64,000 nt of DNA, taken from Breznakibacter sp047600785 (GTDB lineage Bacteria > Bacteroidota > Bacteroidia > Bacteroidales > Marinilabiliaceae). Shown in pieces: positions 9,511-20,100 of the stretch. A model generated the notes under the pieces. That model made no database searches. It was not told the origin of the DNA and was given only the letters and a program-made list of their open reading frames with translations. The stretch lies in assembly GCA_047600785.1 (NCBI GenBank), contig JASGKH010000002.1, positions 868,001 through 932,000 of the forward strand, read 5' to 3'. The translations under genes and the position numbers were made by a program. Within the stretch, counting starts at the first letter, position 1. Every line of letters starts with the position of its first letter.

Positions 9511-9538
9511 CAAAATTATAACAAACCAACGTTACCAA
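9511..9538 (-). promoter_or_regulatory. Candidate promoter of the moxR-bat operon
   Basis: On the minus strand TAATTTTG (9518 to 9511) matches the Bacteroidota -7 consensus TAnnTTTG. A TTG lies 17 bases upstream, shorter than the 20 bases seen at the better promoters in this window. Predicted start of transcription is near 9505, about 55 bases before the moxR ATG. Confidence 0.4.
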
Positions 9539-9641
9539 CACCGCCATCTGGTTAAAATTTGTTAAACATAACGGCTTGGCCGATTGACAACAAATCATAG
9601 TGATCAAACGTTTATTTTTGGATTTTCATATCACATCAAAA

Positions 9642-10484
9642 ATGTTTTCTTACCATACACATACTTTTTTCTGCGATGGAAAAGCTTCCGTTGATGATTT
9701 CTGTGAAATGGCCATCAAAAACGGTTTTGCCCAGTTAGCCTTCACGTCTCATGCCCCGGTTCCATTTACGAACAACTATAGCTTGGCTTTCGAAAAACTG
9801 TTCCGTTACAGGGATACGGTTCTGGAAGCAAAACACAGATATTCGGGGCAACTGGATGTTTTGCTGGGACTTGAGGCTGATTTTATTCCCGATACCACCA
9901 TCGATTTTGACCAATGGCGACGTTTGATCCAACCCGACTTCATTGTCGGGTCGGTCCATTTCGTAAAAGATGATGCGACGGGCAAAAATTGGTTTATCGA
10001 TGGAGCGCCACACAATTTCGAAGCAGGTTTGGAAGAGGTATTCGATGGGGATATCGAACGGGCAGTCCGGCTGTATTTTAAACAGGTCAGAACAATGTTG
10101 GGAACCCAAAAACCAGAAATTGTCGGACATATCGATAAAGTAAAAATGAACAACCGCGATATATATTTTAAAACCCACGAAAAATGGTATTGCGATGAAT
10201 TGGCTCAGACATTTGAGTGTGTAAAGCAGCACGGGGCTATCGTTGAGATCAACTCAAGAGGCGTCTATCGGGGGAAATACCATCAATGTTTTCCGCATAT
10301 CGACGGCATACAAATCTGCATGGAACTGGGTATCCCCCTCACATTGGCCTCCGATGCCCATCAGCCCGAAGAGTTGCGGAGTGGCTTTGAGCTGTCGAAG
10401 CAAATTGCCGTACAGGCAGGCCTCAGGCAAATTGCCATGTTCGACAATGGAACATGGAAGAGCGTTGAGATTGACTCATTATAA
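9642..10484 (+). CDS. PHP-domain histidinol-phosphatase-like phosphoesterase
   Basis: About 280 residues of the PHP metallohydrolase superfamily. The start ATG 9642 (MFSYHTHTFFCDG) is chosen over an upstream in-frame GTG at 9600 because family members begin a few residues before the HxH motif. Metal-binding motifs are visible in order: HTHTFFCDG near residue 4, SHAPVPF near 36, LEADFIPD near 79, GSVHF near 105, VGHIDK near 165 and SDAHQPEE near 230. The family includes HisK-type histidinol phosphatases, but no his genes are nearby, so the substrate is unknown. A paralogue lies at 35895-36752. Confidence 0.8.
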   Translation: MFSYHTHTFFCDGKASVDDFCEMAIKNGFAQLAFTSHAPVPFTNNYSLAFEKLFRYRDTVLEAKHRYSGQLDVLLGLEADFIPDTTIDFDQWRRLIQPDFIVGSVHFVKDDATGKNWFIDGAPHNFEAGLEEVFDGDIERAVRLYFKQVRTMLGTQKPEIVGHIDKVKMNNRDIYFKTHEKWYCDELAQTFECVKQHGAIVEINSRGVYRGKYHQCFPHIDGIQICMELGIPLTLASDAHQPEELRSGFELSKQIAVQAGLRQIAMFDNGTWKSVEIDSL

Positions 10485-10512
10485 ACAAGTTTAAGTAGAT
10501 AATCCCCAATTT

Positions 10513-10728
10513 ATGCCGTTCGAGAATTACGTTTGTCGCCATTTACAATTACGCAAAAGTGATTTTGTAAAGATCATCCATGATAAAAATCTAACCACTT
10601 TTGAGCAAATACAGGATGAAACCGATGCGGCCACAATTTGTGGCTCGTGTGCCGACGATATTCGCCAGATACTCCGGGAAGAACTGGAAAAGCGGGATCC
10701 AGGGAACAAAAACAAGCAAGCTGTATAA
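10513..10728 (+). CDS. BFD-like [2Fe-2S]-binding small protein with Cys-to-His change
   Basis: 71 residues aligned by eye with bacterioferritin-associated ferredoxin (BFD)-like domains: YVCRHLQL at 6-13, a central helix (TTFEQIQDETDAAT), and CGSCADDIRQIL at 43-54. BFD domains normally coordinate a [2Fe-2S] cluster through CxC and CxxC. Here the first pair is C8-R-H10, so the second ligand position carries His instead of Cys, while C43 and C46 are kept. It lies 28 bases after the PHP gene and is probably co-transcribed. BFD-like proteins act in iron release or as cluster-bearing partners; function here is not known. Confidence 0.6.
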   Translation: MPFENYVCRHLQLRKSDFVKIIHDKNLTTFEQIQDETDAATICGSCADDIRQILREELEKRDPGNKNKQAV

Positions 10729-10749
10729 GCCGTGTCTTGATTTTTTCAT

Positions 10750-11952
10750 TCAATCCTGAAACAACAGGGAACTGTCTCCATAGCTCAAAAAGCGGTAATT
10801 GTTATCCAGCGCATGTGTGTACACTTTTTTCCAATTGTCGCCGATCAATGCCGCAATTAGTAGAAGTAGTGTGCTTTGGGGTTGATGAAAATTGGTCACC
10901 AAGGCATCGATAGCCCGAAATTTATAGCCGGGCGCAATCATAATGGCTGTTTGGGCATTAAGGTGTGTAAAGCCATTTTGTTCAAGATGGTCAATGAGAG
11001 TGTTTAAAGCTGTCTTATAACTAACCGTCGCATCGGTTAGATAAGGATCCCATTGCTTTACAAAATAAGAAGGGACACTGCTGTTAATTTTATTGCCCAA
11101 CCAATATAAACTTTCTAGCGTGCGCACGGTCGTCGTGCCCACTGCTATCATTGGCCCGGTATGGTCATGTAACCGGATTAATGCCTCCTTGCTGATACTG
11201 AAATTCTCAATGTGCATTTCGTGTTCGTCGATAGTGGGCGCCTTAACCGGTTTAAAAGTACCTGCACCCACATGGAGGGTTACGTTGCATACTTTTGCAC
11301 CGGTTTCTTTCAATTTGCCAATAATCTCGTCGGTAAAATGCAGACCGGCGGTAGGTGCCGCCACACTACCTTTGTGTGCAGAATAGACTGTTTGGTAGCG
11401 CTCTTCGTCAATGGTTTCGCTTTCGCGGTTCAAATAGGGAGGGATCGGGGTTTGCCCCAACGCGTCGAGCAACTCACCAAATGAGAAATGTGGTGAATCC
11501 CAGGAGAATTTAACCAGTACCGAACCATTATCTTCTCCGGTTTTGGTCACCGAAAGAATGGTTTCGTTACCATTTATATTGACAAAACGTGTAAGTGGCT
11601 CATTCTTCCACTTTTTGGCATTGCCAATAAAACAACGCCATGTTGTATGCCCGATAGATGCAAAACTTTCCTGGACATCGGCTTGGTAAGCGGGTTCCAA
11701 ACAAAAAATCTCAATCCTCGCACCGGTAGGTTTATTGAAAATCAACCTTGCCCTGATAACTTTTGTGTCGTTGAAAACAATCATTGCCCCTTGAGGAAGA
11801 AATTGATTGATATTTCGAAAAGTATCATCCACAATCTTTCCGGACTTATAAACCAGTAGTTTGGAGATATCTCTGTTTTCCAAAGGGTATTTGGCAATTT
11901 TTATCTCAGGGAGGTCATAATTGAATTGGTCTATCGATATTTGGGGTTTCAT
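10750..11952 (-). CDS. queA: QueA: tRNA preQ1(34) S-adenosylmethionine ribosyltransferase-isomerase
   Basis: About 400 residues. QueA transfers the ribosyl moiety of S-adenosylmethionine to preQ1-modified tRNA to form epoxyqueuosine, the penultimate queuosine step. Family motifs are clear: FNYDLPEIKIAKYPLENRD near the N-terminus, MIVFNDTKVIRARL, SVAAPTAGLHFT, TLHVGAGTFKPV and TNFHQPQSTLLLL. The start at 11952 (MKPQISIDQFNYDLP) fits the family; a longer reading to 12045 adds 31 residues without family character and would overlap the divergent gene. A TACATTTG promoter box lies just upstream on the minus strand. Confidence 0.95.
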   Translation of the reverse strand: MKPQISIDQFNYDLPEIKIAKYPLENRDISKLLVYKSGKIVDDTFRNINQFLPQGAMIVFNDTKVIRARLIFNKPTGARIEIFCLEPAYQADVQESFASIGHTTWRCFIGNAKKWKNEPLTRFVNINGNETILSVTKTGEDNGSVLVKFSWDSPHFSFGELLDALGQTPIPPYLNRESETIDEERYQTVYSAHKGSVAAPTAGLHFTDEIIGKLKETGAKVCNVTLHVGAGTFKPVKAPTIDEHEMHIENFSISKEALIRLHDHTGPMIAVGTTTVRTLESLYWLGNKINSSVPSYFVKQWDPYLTDATVSYKTALNTLIDHLEQNGFTHLNAQTAIMIAPGYKFRAIDALVTNFHQPQSTLLLLIAALIGDNWKKVYTHALDNNYRFLSYGDSSLLFQD

Positions 11953-11971
11953 GTTTATGTGCCTAATTTTG
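11940..11971 (+). promoter_or_regulatory. Promoter for the Smr/DUF2027 gene
   Basis: TTTG at 11940-11943, a 20-base spacer, then TAATTTTG at 11964-11971: an exact match to the Bacteroidota -33/-7 consensus. Transcription would start near 11977, about 57 bases before the ATG at 12034. The box lies back to back with the queA promoter. Confidence 0.65.
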
Positions 11972-11974
11972 CCG

Positions 11975-12002
11975 CAAATGTAGCAATCTTTAAACTCTAC
12001 AA
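11975..12002 (-). promoter_or_regulatory. Promoter for queA
   Basis: TACATTTG on the minus strand (11982 to 11975) matches TAnnTTTG; a TTG lies 17 bases upstream (12002 to 12000). Transcription would start near 11969, about 17 bases before the queA ATG. Its core overlaps the divergent plus-strand promoter, so the two may compete. Confidence 0.45.
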
Positions 12003-12033
12003 CTGTCCAACCTGTTAATTTATACGATAAACT

Positions 12034-13023
12034 ATGGATGTCCAAAAAGGTGATACTGTTCGTTTTTTAAACGATATCGGAGGCGGAACCGTTGCCCGGA
12101 TCGTTGGGGAAACCGCTTACGTCGAAGATGCTGATGGATTCGAGATCCCTGCCAAACTTTCGCAGATTGTATTGGTCAAAAAATCAGAGGCCAATATGCC
12201 TCTGGTCCCTAAAGCGGGCAAGCCCGATCAGGCCGGCACAAAGCAAATGCCCAAAATAGCTTTAGATGAGCAGGTTTATCTGGCATTCCTGCCAGCAGAT
12301 AAAGCAATTAAAGCTTCTGGTGATTTGCGTTTGTTTATTGTAAACGCTACCGATTATTCTATACACATGGTTGCTTCCATCTCCGGGAAATTAGAAGGCA
12401 ATTACGATTTTTTATTTCAACAAAGTATCGAAAGGGCAGATATTCAGTTTGTTGATAAATACCCAATTAAACTTCTAGATGACCAGAGCATATACATTCA
12501 GGGGATTTTTTTCCGGAACAAGAAGTTTTATAAGCCAATTCCGCCATTATCGGTGGAATTGAAAATACGGTCTTCCAGATTGGTTCGGGAAGGAAGTTTC
12601 GTGTCAAATCCTTTTTTCAACGAAAATGCCCTGCTGTTACCACTGTTAAAAATGCACGTGGACGAGAAAATAGAACTGCTTCAACAAAAAATCACAGAGG
12701 TTGCTCCGAAAAAGGAACTTTCCCAAAAACTTCCCAAACCGGGCGATATAATTGAAACTGATCTGCACATCAATGAGTTGTTGGATGATACAAGAGGGTT
12801 ATCCAATAGTGATATGTTGAAAATACAATTGGATAAATTCCGGCAGACAATTGATGAATATAAAAATATAAAAGGCTTGAAGCTTATTTTTATCCATGGC
12901 GTCGGAGGTGGTATATTAAAGCAGGAAATCGTCAAGTTGCTGAAAAATAACTACAAAAAAATGTATTACCAGGATGCATCATTTAAAGAATATGGCTATG
13001 GTGCAACGATGGTGATTGTCTAA
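12034..13023 (+). CDS. DUF2027 / Smr-domain protein
   Basis: 329 residues. The N-terminus is a small beta domain (VQKGDTVRFLNDIGGGTVAR), followed by a DUF2027-type beta region to about residue 200 and a C-terminal Smr domain at about 240-329 with the nuclease-type motif DLHINEL (variant of DxHG) and IFIHGVGGGILKQEIVKLL. Smr domains bind nucleic acid and in MutS2/SmrA-like proteins nick DNA or RNA. This architecture is typical of Bacteroidota and lacks the MutS ATPase. Transcribed divergently from queA and followed by a strong terminator. Confidence 0.82.
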   Translation: MDVQKGDTVRFLNDIGGGTVARIVGETAYVEDADGFEIPAKLSQIVLVKKSEANMPLVPKAGKPDQAGTKQMPKIALDEQVYLAFLPADKAIKASGDLRLFIVNATDYSIHMVASISGKLEGNYDFLFQQSIERADIQFVDKYPIKLLDDQSIYIQGIFFRNKKFYKPIPPLSVELKIRSSRLVREGSFVSNPFFNENALLLPLLKMHVDEKIELLQQKITEVAPKKELSQKLPKPGDIIETDLHINELLDDTRGLSNSDMLKIQLDKFRQTIDEYKNIKGLKLIFIHGVGGGILKQEIVKLLKNNYKKMYYQDASFKEYGYGATMVIV

Positions 13024-13030
13024 ACATCCA

Positions 13031-13086
13031 AAACAGACAAAAAAAAGGTGGTCAACTTGACCACCTTTTTTTTGTCTGTTTTTTTA
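13031..13086 (+). terminator. Strong rho-independent terminator
   Basis: A perfect inverted repeat of 25 bases per arm (13031-13055 and 13057-13081) built around GGTGGTCAA / TTGACCACC with flanking A8 and T8 tracts, followed by more T residues. It lies 8 bases after the Smr-gene stop and terminates in the plus direction; the A-tract mirror would also work on the minus strand. Confidence 0.93.
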
Positions 13087-13249
13087 TTCTTCATTTAAAT
13101 TTATAGAATCTGTTAGAATATTTTTAGTATCTGAACTAATATTTTTATAGTATAATTTGATTTAGATAATAGAGAAATAAAAAAAAATGAAGATATTTGT
13201 ATTATAGAAAATCTAAATCTATATTTATACTCCAAAATTTATTTGTAGA

Positions 13250-13930
13250 ATGCATTTTACAAAATTTTCAAAAATTGATTATATATCCAGATTAGATCAT
13301 CTTTTTTCAGAAAGTTTTAAAGATGATAAAATAAAGCTTGCGGTATTTAAATTCGGGTATACCGAACAAAGACTGGAAGAAGGAAGGGTGTTGTTTAACG
13401 AGTTGAACAGATTGGTGCAGGAGCATTCTTTAGCCATGAAGAACAAGGCCGACATCAACCATCAAAAACAACAACTTTACCGGTATGTGAACAAACAATA
13501 CATGAAATACTTAAAAATTGCCCGAATTGCTTTCGATTCCCACATCGAAGCGCACGATTCCTTGATGCTCGATGGGGTTAGAGAAAAAACCTTTGGGAAA
13601 TGGTTTGCCCAGGTATCCGTATTTTGCAATAACCTTTTGGCCATAAAAAGTTATTGGCCTTATTTGGAATCATATGGGATCAAAGTTTCCCAAATAGAAG
13701 AATTAAAAAGACAATTGTCCCAGTTGGAGCTGCTTTCTGAAAAAGCAATACAGATGTCGGGGAATGTTAAAATGTTAACCGTGAAAAAAAATGAGCAGAC
13801 CCTTAACGTACAAAGCTGGATAAGCGATTACATTAAAATTGCGCGGATTGCCCTTGAAGATGCACCTACAATACTTAAAAAATTAGGTTTAGGTGTAAAC
13901 CAACCTGCAACAAAGAAGAAAAGCGATTAA
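13250..13930 (+). CDS. Hypothetical helical protein
   Basis: 226 residues with no signal peptide, TM segment or motif I recognise. The composition (many Lys, Glu, Gln, Leu with heptad-like spacing, e.g. IEELKRQLSQLELLSEKAIQ) suggests a helical bundle or coiled coil. The phrase KIARIA(F/L) occurs twice, at about 88-93 and 199-204, hinting at an internal duplication. The start ATG 13250 is the first in the frame; the upstream ~170 bases are very AT-rich and carry no clear promoter. It lies between a strong terminator and the giant surface protein gene. A possible hairpin with A and T tracts lies at 14018-14044. Confidence 0.55.
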   Translation: MHFTKFSKIDYISRLDHLFSESFKDDKIKLAVFKFGYTEQRLEEGRVLFNELNRLVQEHSLAMKNKADINHQKQQLYRYVNKQYMKYLKIARIAFDSHIEAHDSLMLDGVREKTFGKWFAQVSVFCNNLLAIKSYWPYLESYGIKVSQIEELKRQLSQLELLSEKAIQMSGNVKMLTVKKNEQTLNVQSWISDYIKIARIALEDAPTILKKLGLGVNQPATKKKSD

Positions 13931-14084
13931 ATTCTAACAAAATATGAGTCTTTTAAGTATAAACATATAAGCTGTTTGCAAATTGAGCCTATTGGTAACT
14001 CTATTGCCTATTATCTTTTAGGTAAAAACTTTTTTTTCACCTAATTTAAAGTTAAGAAAGTAGCCACTATATCGCTGATAAGTT

Positions 14085-14092
14085 TATTTTTG
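14085..14092 (+). promoter_or_regulatory. Possible -7 box of the surface-protein cluster
   Basis: TATTTTTG matches TAnnTTTG, 53 bases before the ATG at 14145. No TTG is seen at the expected 20-base distance, so this is tentative. Confidence 0.3.
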
Positions 14093-14144
14093 CTGGTTAA
14101 AACAGTGGATTTAGAATACAGTACAGAACCATAATAGTTAAAAT

Positions 14145-17100
14145 ATGAATAAGGTAACATTTTTACTGTTGCTCATTTTAACGTTTTTCAATGCTTCATT
14201 GAGGATATCTGCTCAAGAAAAAAGTGTAATTGATCGATCAGTTCTGAATCAATTGAACCAGTCTTTGCAAAAAAATGACATAGAGACATTTATTAAACTT
14301 GCAGGTGGATTTGGTACGCTTGACTGTTTGAGCGAGACATATTGTAGTAATCATGCATTGGTTGAACTATATCCTCCATCCTCATGGACGATCTTTTCTG
14401 CTACTACCCATTTTGTGTGGACCGTTGAGACAACAATTGATGGGCTGGAGCATCCAGACTGGATAACCTCCTCCGGTTCCGGCTTATCTGAAGAATTCCA
14501 TTTTGATCCCACCAAAGTTCCAAGTACTTATTTTGCAACAACTTTACGCTTTACAATTGCACAACGTACTTCTTCTAATACAACGATTACGACACTATCG
14601 GATATAAGTGCCGTGTTAAATTCTCCTGCCGTTTTCACTTTTGGAAGTGATATCCAAATATGTTCGGGAAGTTCAGGGGTGTTGACATTAAGCGGAAGTG
14701 AAAGCGGAGTCAGATATTATTTATTGCAAGATGGGACAAATGTTACGTTTCAGGACGGTACCGGATCTCCCATTTCTTTTTCTGTTTCATCGGCAGGTAC
14801 ATATACCGTTAACGCAAGAAACGTAAGCACTTCTTGCGACCAATTAATGAATGGGGCAGCCGTAGTCACGGTAAATCCTCTTCCTTCTGCCACTGCCTCG
14901 AACAATGGTCCGTTGTGCATAGGAGAATCGCTTCAATTGACGGGGGGGGCAAATGGGTTAACTGCCTATACATGGTCAGGACCAAATTCGTTTACTTCCA
15001 CATTACAAAGCCCTGCCATAAGTACAGTAACGGCTGCAATGGCTGGCACATATACACTCACCGTCACAGATGCAAACGGCTGCAAACAAACAGCCACTAC
15101 CAATCTTGTTGTTAACACATTGCCATCCATCTCTGCCGATGACAAAACTATTTGTGCGGGTCAGTCAGCTACGTTATCCATTAATTCGCCTGATGCAGGA
15201 TATACTTACCACTGGAATACCGGTGCCACGGGAACCAGCATTACTGTTACTCCAACTGCGACGACGACATACACTGTATATGCTCGGAACACAACTACAG
15301 GTTGTGAGAGTTTGCCCATTGATGTAACGGTGACGGTTAACCCGTTGCCCGTACCGACCATCAGCGGCCCCACTACCGCGTGCGTCGGCACCAGCGGCAC
15401 GTACACGACCGAGGGCGGGATGAGCGGCTACACATGGACGGTGATCGGTGGCAGCGTGACCTCCGGCAGCGGGACCAACAGCGTACAAATCACCTGGAGT
15501 ACCTCCGGCACCCAGAACGTGACGGTTAACTATACCAATTCCAACGGCTGTACCGCGACGGCCCCCGCCACCCGTACGGTAACGGTTAACCCGTTGCCCG
15601 TACCGACCATCAGCGGCCCCACCGCCGCGTGCGTCGGCACCAGCGGCACGTACGCGACCGAGGGCGGGATGAGCGGCTACACGTGGACGGTGACCGGTGG
15701 CAGCGTGACCTCCGGCAGCGGGACCAACAGCGTGCAAATCACCTGGGGCACCTCCGGCACCCAGAACGTGACGGTTAACTATACCAATTCCAACGGCTGT
15801 ACCGCGACGGCCCCCGCCACCCGTACGGTAACGGTTAACCCGTTGCCCGTACCGACCATCAGCGGCCCCACTACCGCATGCGTCGGCACCAGCGGTACGT
15901 ACACGACCGAGGGCGGGATGAGCGGCTACACATGGACGGTGACCGGCGGCACCATAACCACCGGAGGAGCGACCAACACCATCCAAGTGTCGTGGGGCAC
16001 CTCGGGAACGCAAACAGTGACGGTTAATTATGTAAATAGCAACAGCTGTACCGCCGCCACGGCCACCGCCCGTACGGTAACGGTTAACCCGTTGCCCGTA
16101 CCGACCATCAGCGGCCCCACTACCGCATGCGTCGGCACCATCGGCACGTACACGACCGAGGGCGGGATGAGCGGCTACACATGGACGGTGACCGGTGGCA
16201 GCGTGACCTCCGGCAGCGGGACCAACAGCGTACAAATCACCTGGAGTACCTCCGGCACCCAGAGCGTGACGGTTAACTATACCAATTCCAACGGCTGTAC
16301 CGCGACGGCCCCCGCCACCCGTACGGTAACGGTTAACCCGTTGCCCGTACCGACCATCAGCGGCCCCACCGCCGCGTGCGTCGGCACCAGCGGCACGTAC
16401 GCGACCGAGGGCGGGATGAGCGGCTACACGTGGACGGTGACCGGTGGCAGCGTGACCTCCGGCAGCGGGACCAACAGCGTGCAAATCACCTGGGGCACCT
16501 CCGGTACCCAGAACGTGACGGTTAACTATACCAATTCCAACGGTTGTACCGCGACGATACCCGCCGTCCGCACGGTGACGGTGAGCCCGTTGCCAACACC
16601 AACTATTTCTGGTGTATCATCAACATGCGTGGGATCTTCTGAAACTTATACCACAGAAAGTGGAATGACTGGATACGTGTGGACTGTTTCGACAGGAGGT
16701 ACCATTACTTCAGGGCAAAATACCAACAACATTACAATAAATTGGACTACCAGTGGGAATAGAACAGTCACGGTAACTTACGTCAATGCAAATGGTTGCT
16801 CACCTACTTCACCCACAAGCAGATCCGTTACTGTAAATTCACTGCCTGCACCAACTATTACCGGATTAACGAGTACATGTGTAGGAGCGACCACGACTTA
16901 TGCCACTGAAAGTGGTATGACGGGATATACGTGGACTGTTTCAACAGGTGGTACTATTGCCTCAGGGCAAGGTACAAGCAGCATTACAGTTGATTGGAGT
17001 ACAACCGGTAGTAAAACGATTACAGTAACTTATGTCAATGCAAATGGCTGCTCTCCTTTATCGCCAACAAGTCATTCGGTGACGGTTAACCCGTTGCCCG

Positions 17101-20100
17101 TACCGACCATCAGCGGCCCCACTACCGCGTGCGTCGGCACCAGCGGCACGTACACGACCGAGGGCGGGATGAGCGGCTACACATGGACGGTGACCGGTGG
17201 CAGCGTGACCTCCGGCAGCGGGACCAACAGCGTACAAATCACCTGGAGTACCTCCGGCACCCAGAACGTGACGGTTAACTATACCAATTCCAACGGCTGT
17301 ACCGCGACGGCCCCCGCCACCCGTACGGTAACGGTTAACCCGTTGCCCGTACCGACCATCAGCGGCCCCACCGCCGCGTGCGTCGGCACCAGCGGCACGT
17401 ACGCGACCGAGGGCGGGATGAGCGGCTACACGTGGACGGTGACCGGTGGCAGCGTGACCTCCGGCAGCGGGACCAACAGCGTGCAAATCACCTGGGGCAC
17501 CTCCGGCACCCAGAACGTGACGGTTAACTATACCAATTCCAACGGCTGTACCGCGACGGCCCCCGCCACCCGTACGGTAACGGTTAACCCGTTGCCCGTA
17601 CCGACCATCAGCGGCCCCACTACCGCATGCGTCGGCACCAGCGGTACGTACACGACCGAGGGCGGGATGAGCGGCTACACATGGACGGTGACCGGCGGCA
17701 CCATAACCACCGGAGGAGCGACCAACACCATCCAAGTGTCGTGGGGCACCTCGGGAACGCAAACAGTGACGGTTAATTATGTAAATAGCAACAGCTGTAC
17801 CGCCGCCACGGCCACCGCCCGTACGGTAACGGTTAACCCGTTGCCCGTACCGACCATCAGCGGCCCCACTACCGCATGCGTCGGCACCATCGGCACGTAC
17901 ACGACCGAGGGCGGGATGAGCGGCTACACATGGACGGTGACCGGTGGCAGCGTGACCTCCGGCAGCGGGACCAACAGCGTACAAATCACCTGGAGTACCT
18001 CCGGCACCCAGAGCGTGACGGTTAACTATACCAATTCCAACGGCTGTACCGCGACGGCCCCCGCCACCCGTACGGTAACGGTTAACCCGTTGCCCGTACC
18101 GACCATCAGCGGCCCCACCGCCGCGTGCGTCGGCACCAGCGGCACGTACGCGACCGAGGGCGGGATGAGCGGCTACACGTGGACGGTGACCGGTGGCAGC
18201 GTGACCTCCGGCAGCGGGACCAACAGCGTGCAAATCACCTGGGGCACCTCCGGTACCCAGAACGTGACGGTTAACTATACCAATTCCAACGGTTGTACCG
18301 CGACGATACCCGCCGTCCGCACGGTGACGGTGAGTGACTTGTCAGTTAGTTTATCCGTTAATCCTCCTGCAAGCCCTACTAATACCAAAGTGTGTATAGG
18401 AGAGACCATTACGTATCAGGCAACAGCTACTGCTGGTTCGGGCAGCTATAACTATCAGTTTGAACAACGTTTGTTACCTTCAGGAGCTTGGGCTTCTGTC
18501 CAAAATGGAGCAAGCAACTTTTATGTTACAAGCAATGGGCTTGCTGCGGGGCAGTATGAATTAAGGGTCACCGTAACCGATTTAACAACCGGATGCTCGG
18601 CTATACAAACAGCATCTTCATTTGAGGTAATTGCGTTACCTTCAATTACGTTATCTACATCAGACAGCCAATTGTGTGAGAACGAAACTCTGGTATTGAC
18701 TGCAAATCCGACCGGATTTTCCAATTATATTTTTAATATAGATGGAACCAGTATCAATAATGGGAGTAGCAATGTATACTCAACCAATACTTTGTCTGTC
18801 GGCGCGCATACGGCATATGTCACGGCAACCAACAGCGGCGGATGTTCGGCAAGTAGCACGCCATCGCTTTCGATACAAGTCGATGCAATCCCATCGGTCA
18901 ACCTGGTTTCCGATAAGGCATCCGGCGTGGCCTGCATCAACGAAACCGTTACTTTTACAGCTTCGGGAGCTGCCCAATACCAGTTTTATGTGAATGGAAG
19001 CGCAACCGGAAGCTTAACCGCAAACCCAATATTTACCCATTTTGCTTCCGATGATTTTGTTGTTGAAGTTGTTGGCTTTAATGCGGCCGGTTGTTCCGAT
19101 TCTGCAAGTATAAGCATCACCATCAGCAAACCCGTTGCCACATTGAGTGTCAGCAGCTCTGAAATCTGTGCAAGTGAATCGGTGACATTTACCGCCATGG
19201 GGGGAAGTATTTATACTTTTTATGAAGGTACAAATGTGGTACAAGGCCCGTCAGCTTTGAATACATACACATCTGGTTCGATTACGAATGGTCAGATATT
19301 TACGGTCATCGCTGAAAACATTTATGGTTGTACAAGTACAGCAAGTAATGCGATTATCATGACGGTTAACCCGGTGCCGACAGCATCAGTTGTGAGCGAT
19401 AAAGCAGGCAATGAGGTATGTGCAGGAAGTCCCATTGTATTTACGGCATCGAGCGATATTGGAGATGAGTTTGAATTTTATGTAAACGGAGCTGTTGCAC
19501 AAGTGCGGCAGGCAAGTTCTGTATTTACTTCATCTTCACTGGTAAATGGCGATGTTGTTCATGTTGTGGCATATATCTCATCAACGGATTGCAATACCCA
19601 ATCGACATCCTTAACTGTTACTGTCAATGATTTGCCATCGGTTTCGATCTCTGCGTCTCCCGGCTTGTCTATTATTGAAAATACGCCGGTGACGTTTACA
19701 GCCACTGTTCTGACCGGTGCCGTTTACCAATGGTCGGTGAATGGGACGGTTGTTAAAGCCTTCAGTACAGACAACACGTTTACTTCCAGTACACTGGCCG
19801 ATAATGATCAGGTATCGGTGGTGATTCGTGATTTGAATGGTTGTGAAAATACGGCCACGGTAACAATGAGCGTGTTTGATACCGTGGTACCCCAAGCGGT
19901 GGTTGCTTCTCCGGAAGGATATTGTACCAGTTCGGCCACGGGAAGCACAATTTCCATTACGACGACTCAGGCAGGGGTTGTTTATGAATTGTACCGTGAA
20001 AACGGTGCGACCGATGTATTAATCGGCACCGTGACATCTGTGGCCGGCGAAGCCATAGCCTGGAACAACATTAACAATGGAGGTATCGGTACAGAGGAAT

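Noticed and set aside
15174..18233. Long minus-strand open frames (436 and 391 codons) across the repeat arrays
   Set aside because: They mirror the GC-rich modules, repeat with the same period, and translate into Gly/Ala/Arg-rich low-complexity text; they arise from base composition and not from selection for a protein.
15328..18334. CRISPR-like regular repeats
   Set aside because: The period is 249 bases with no unique spacers, and the whole stretch is an open reading frame encoding PKD/Ig-like modules.
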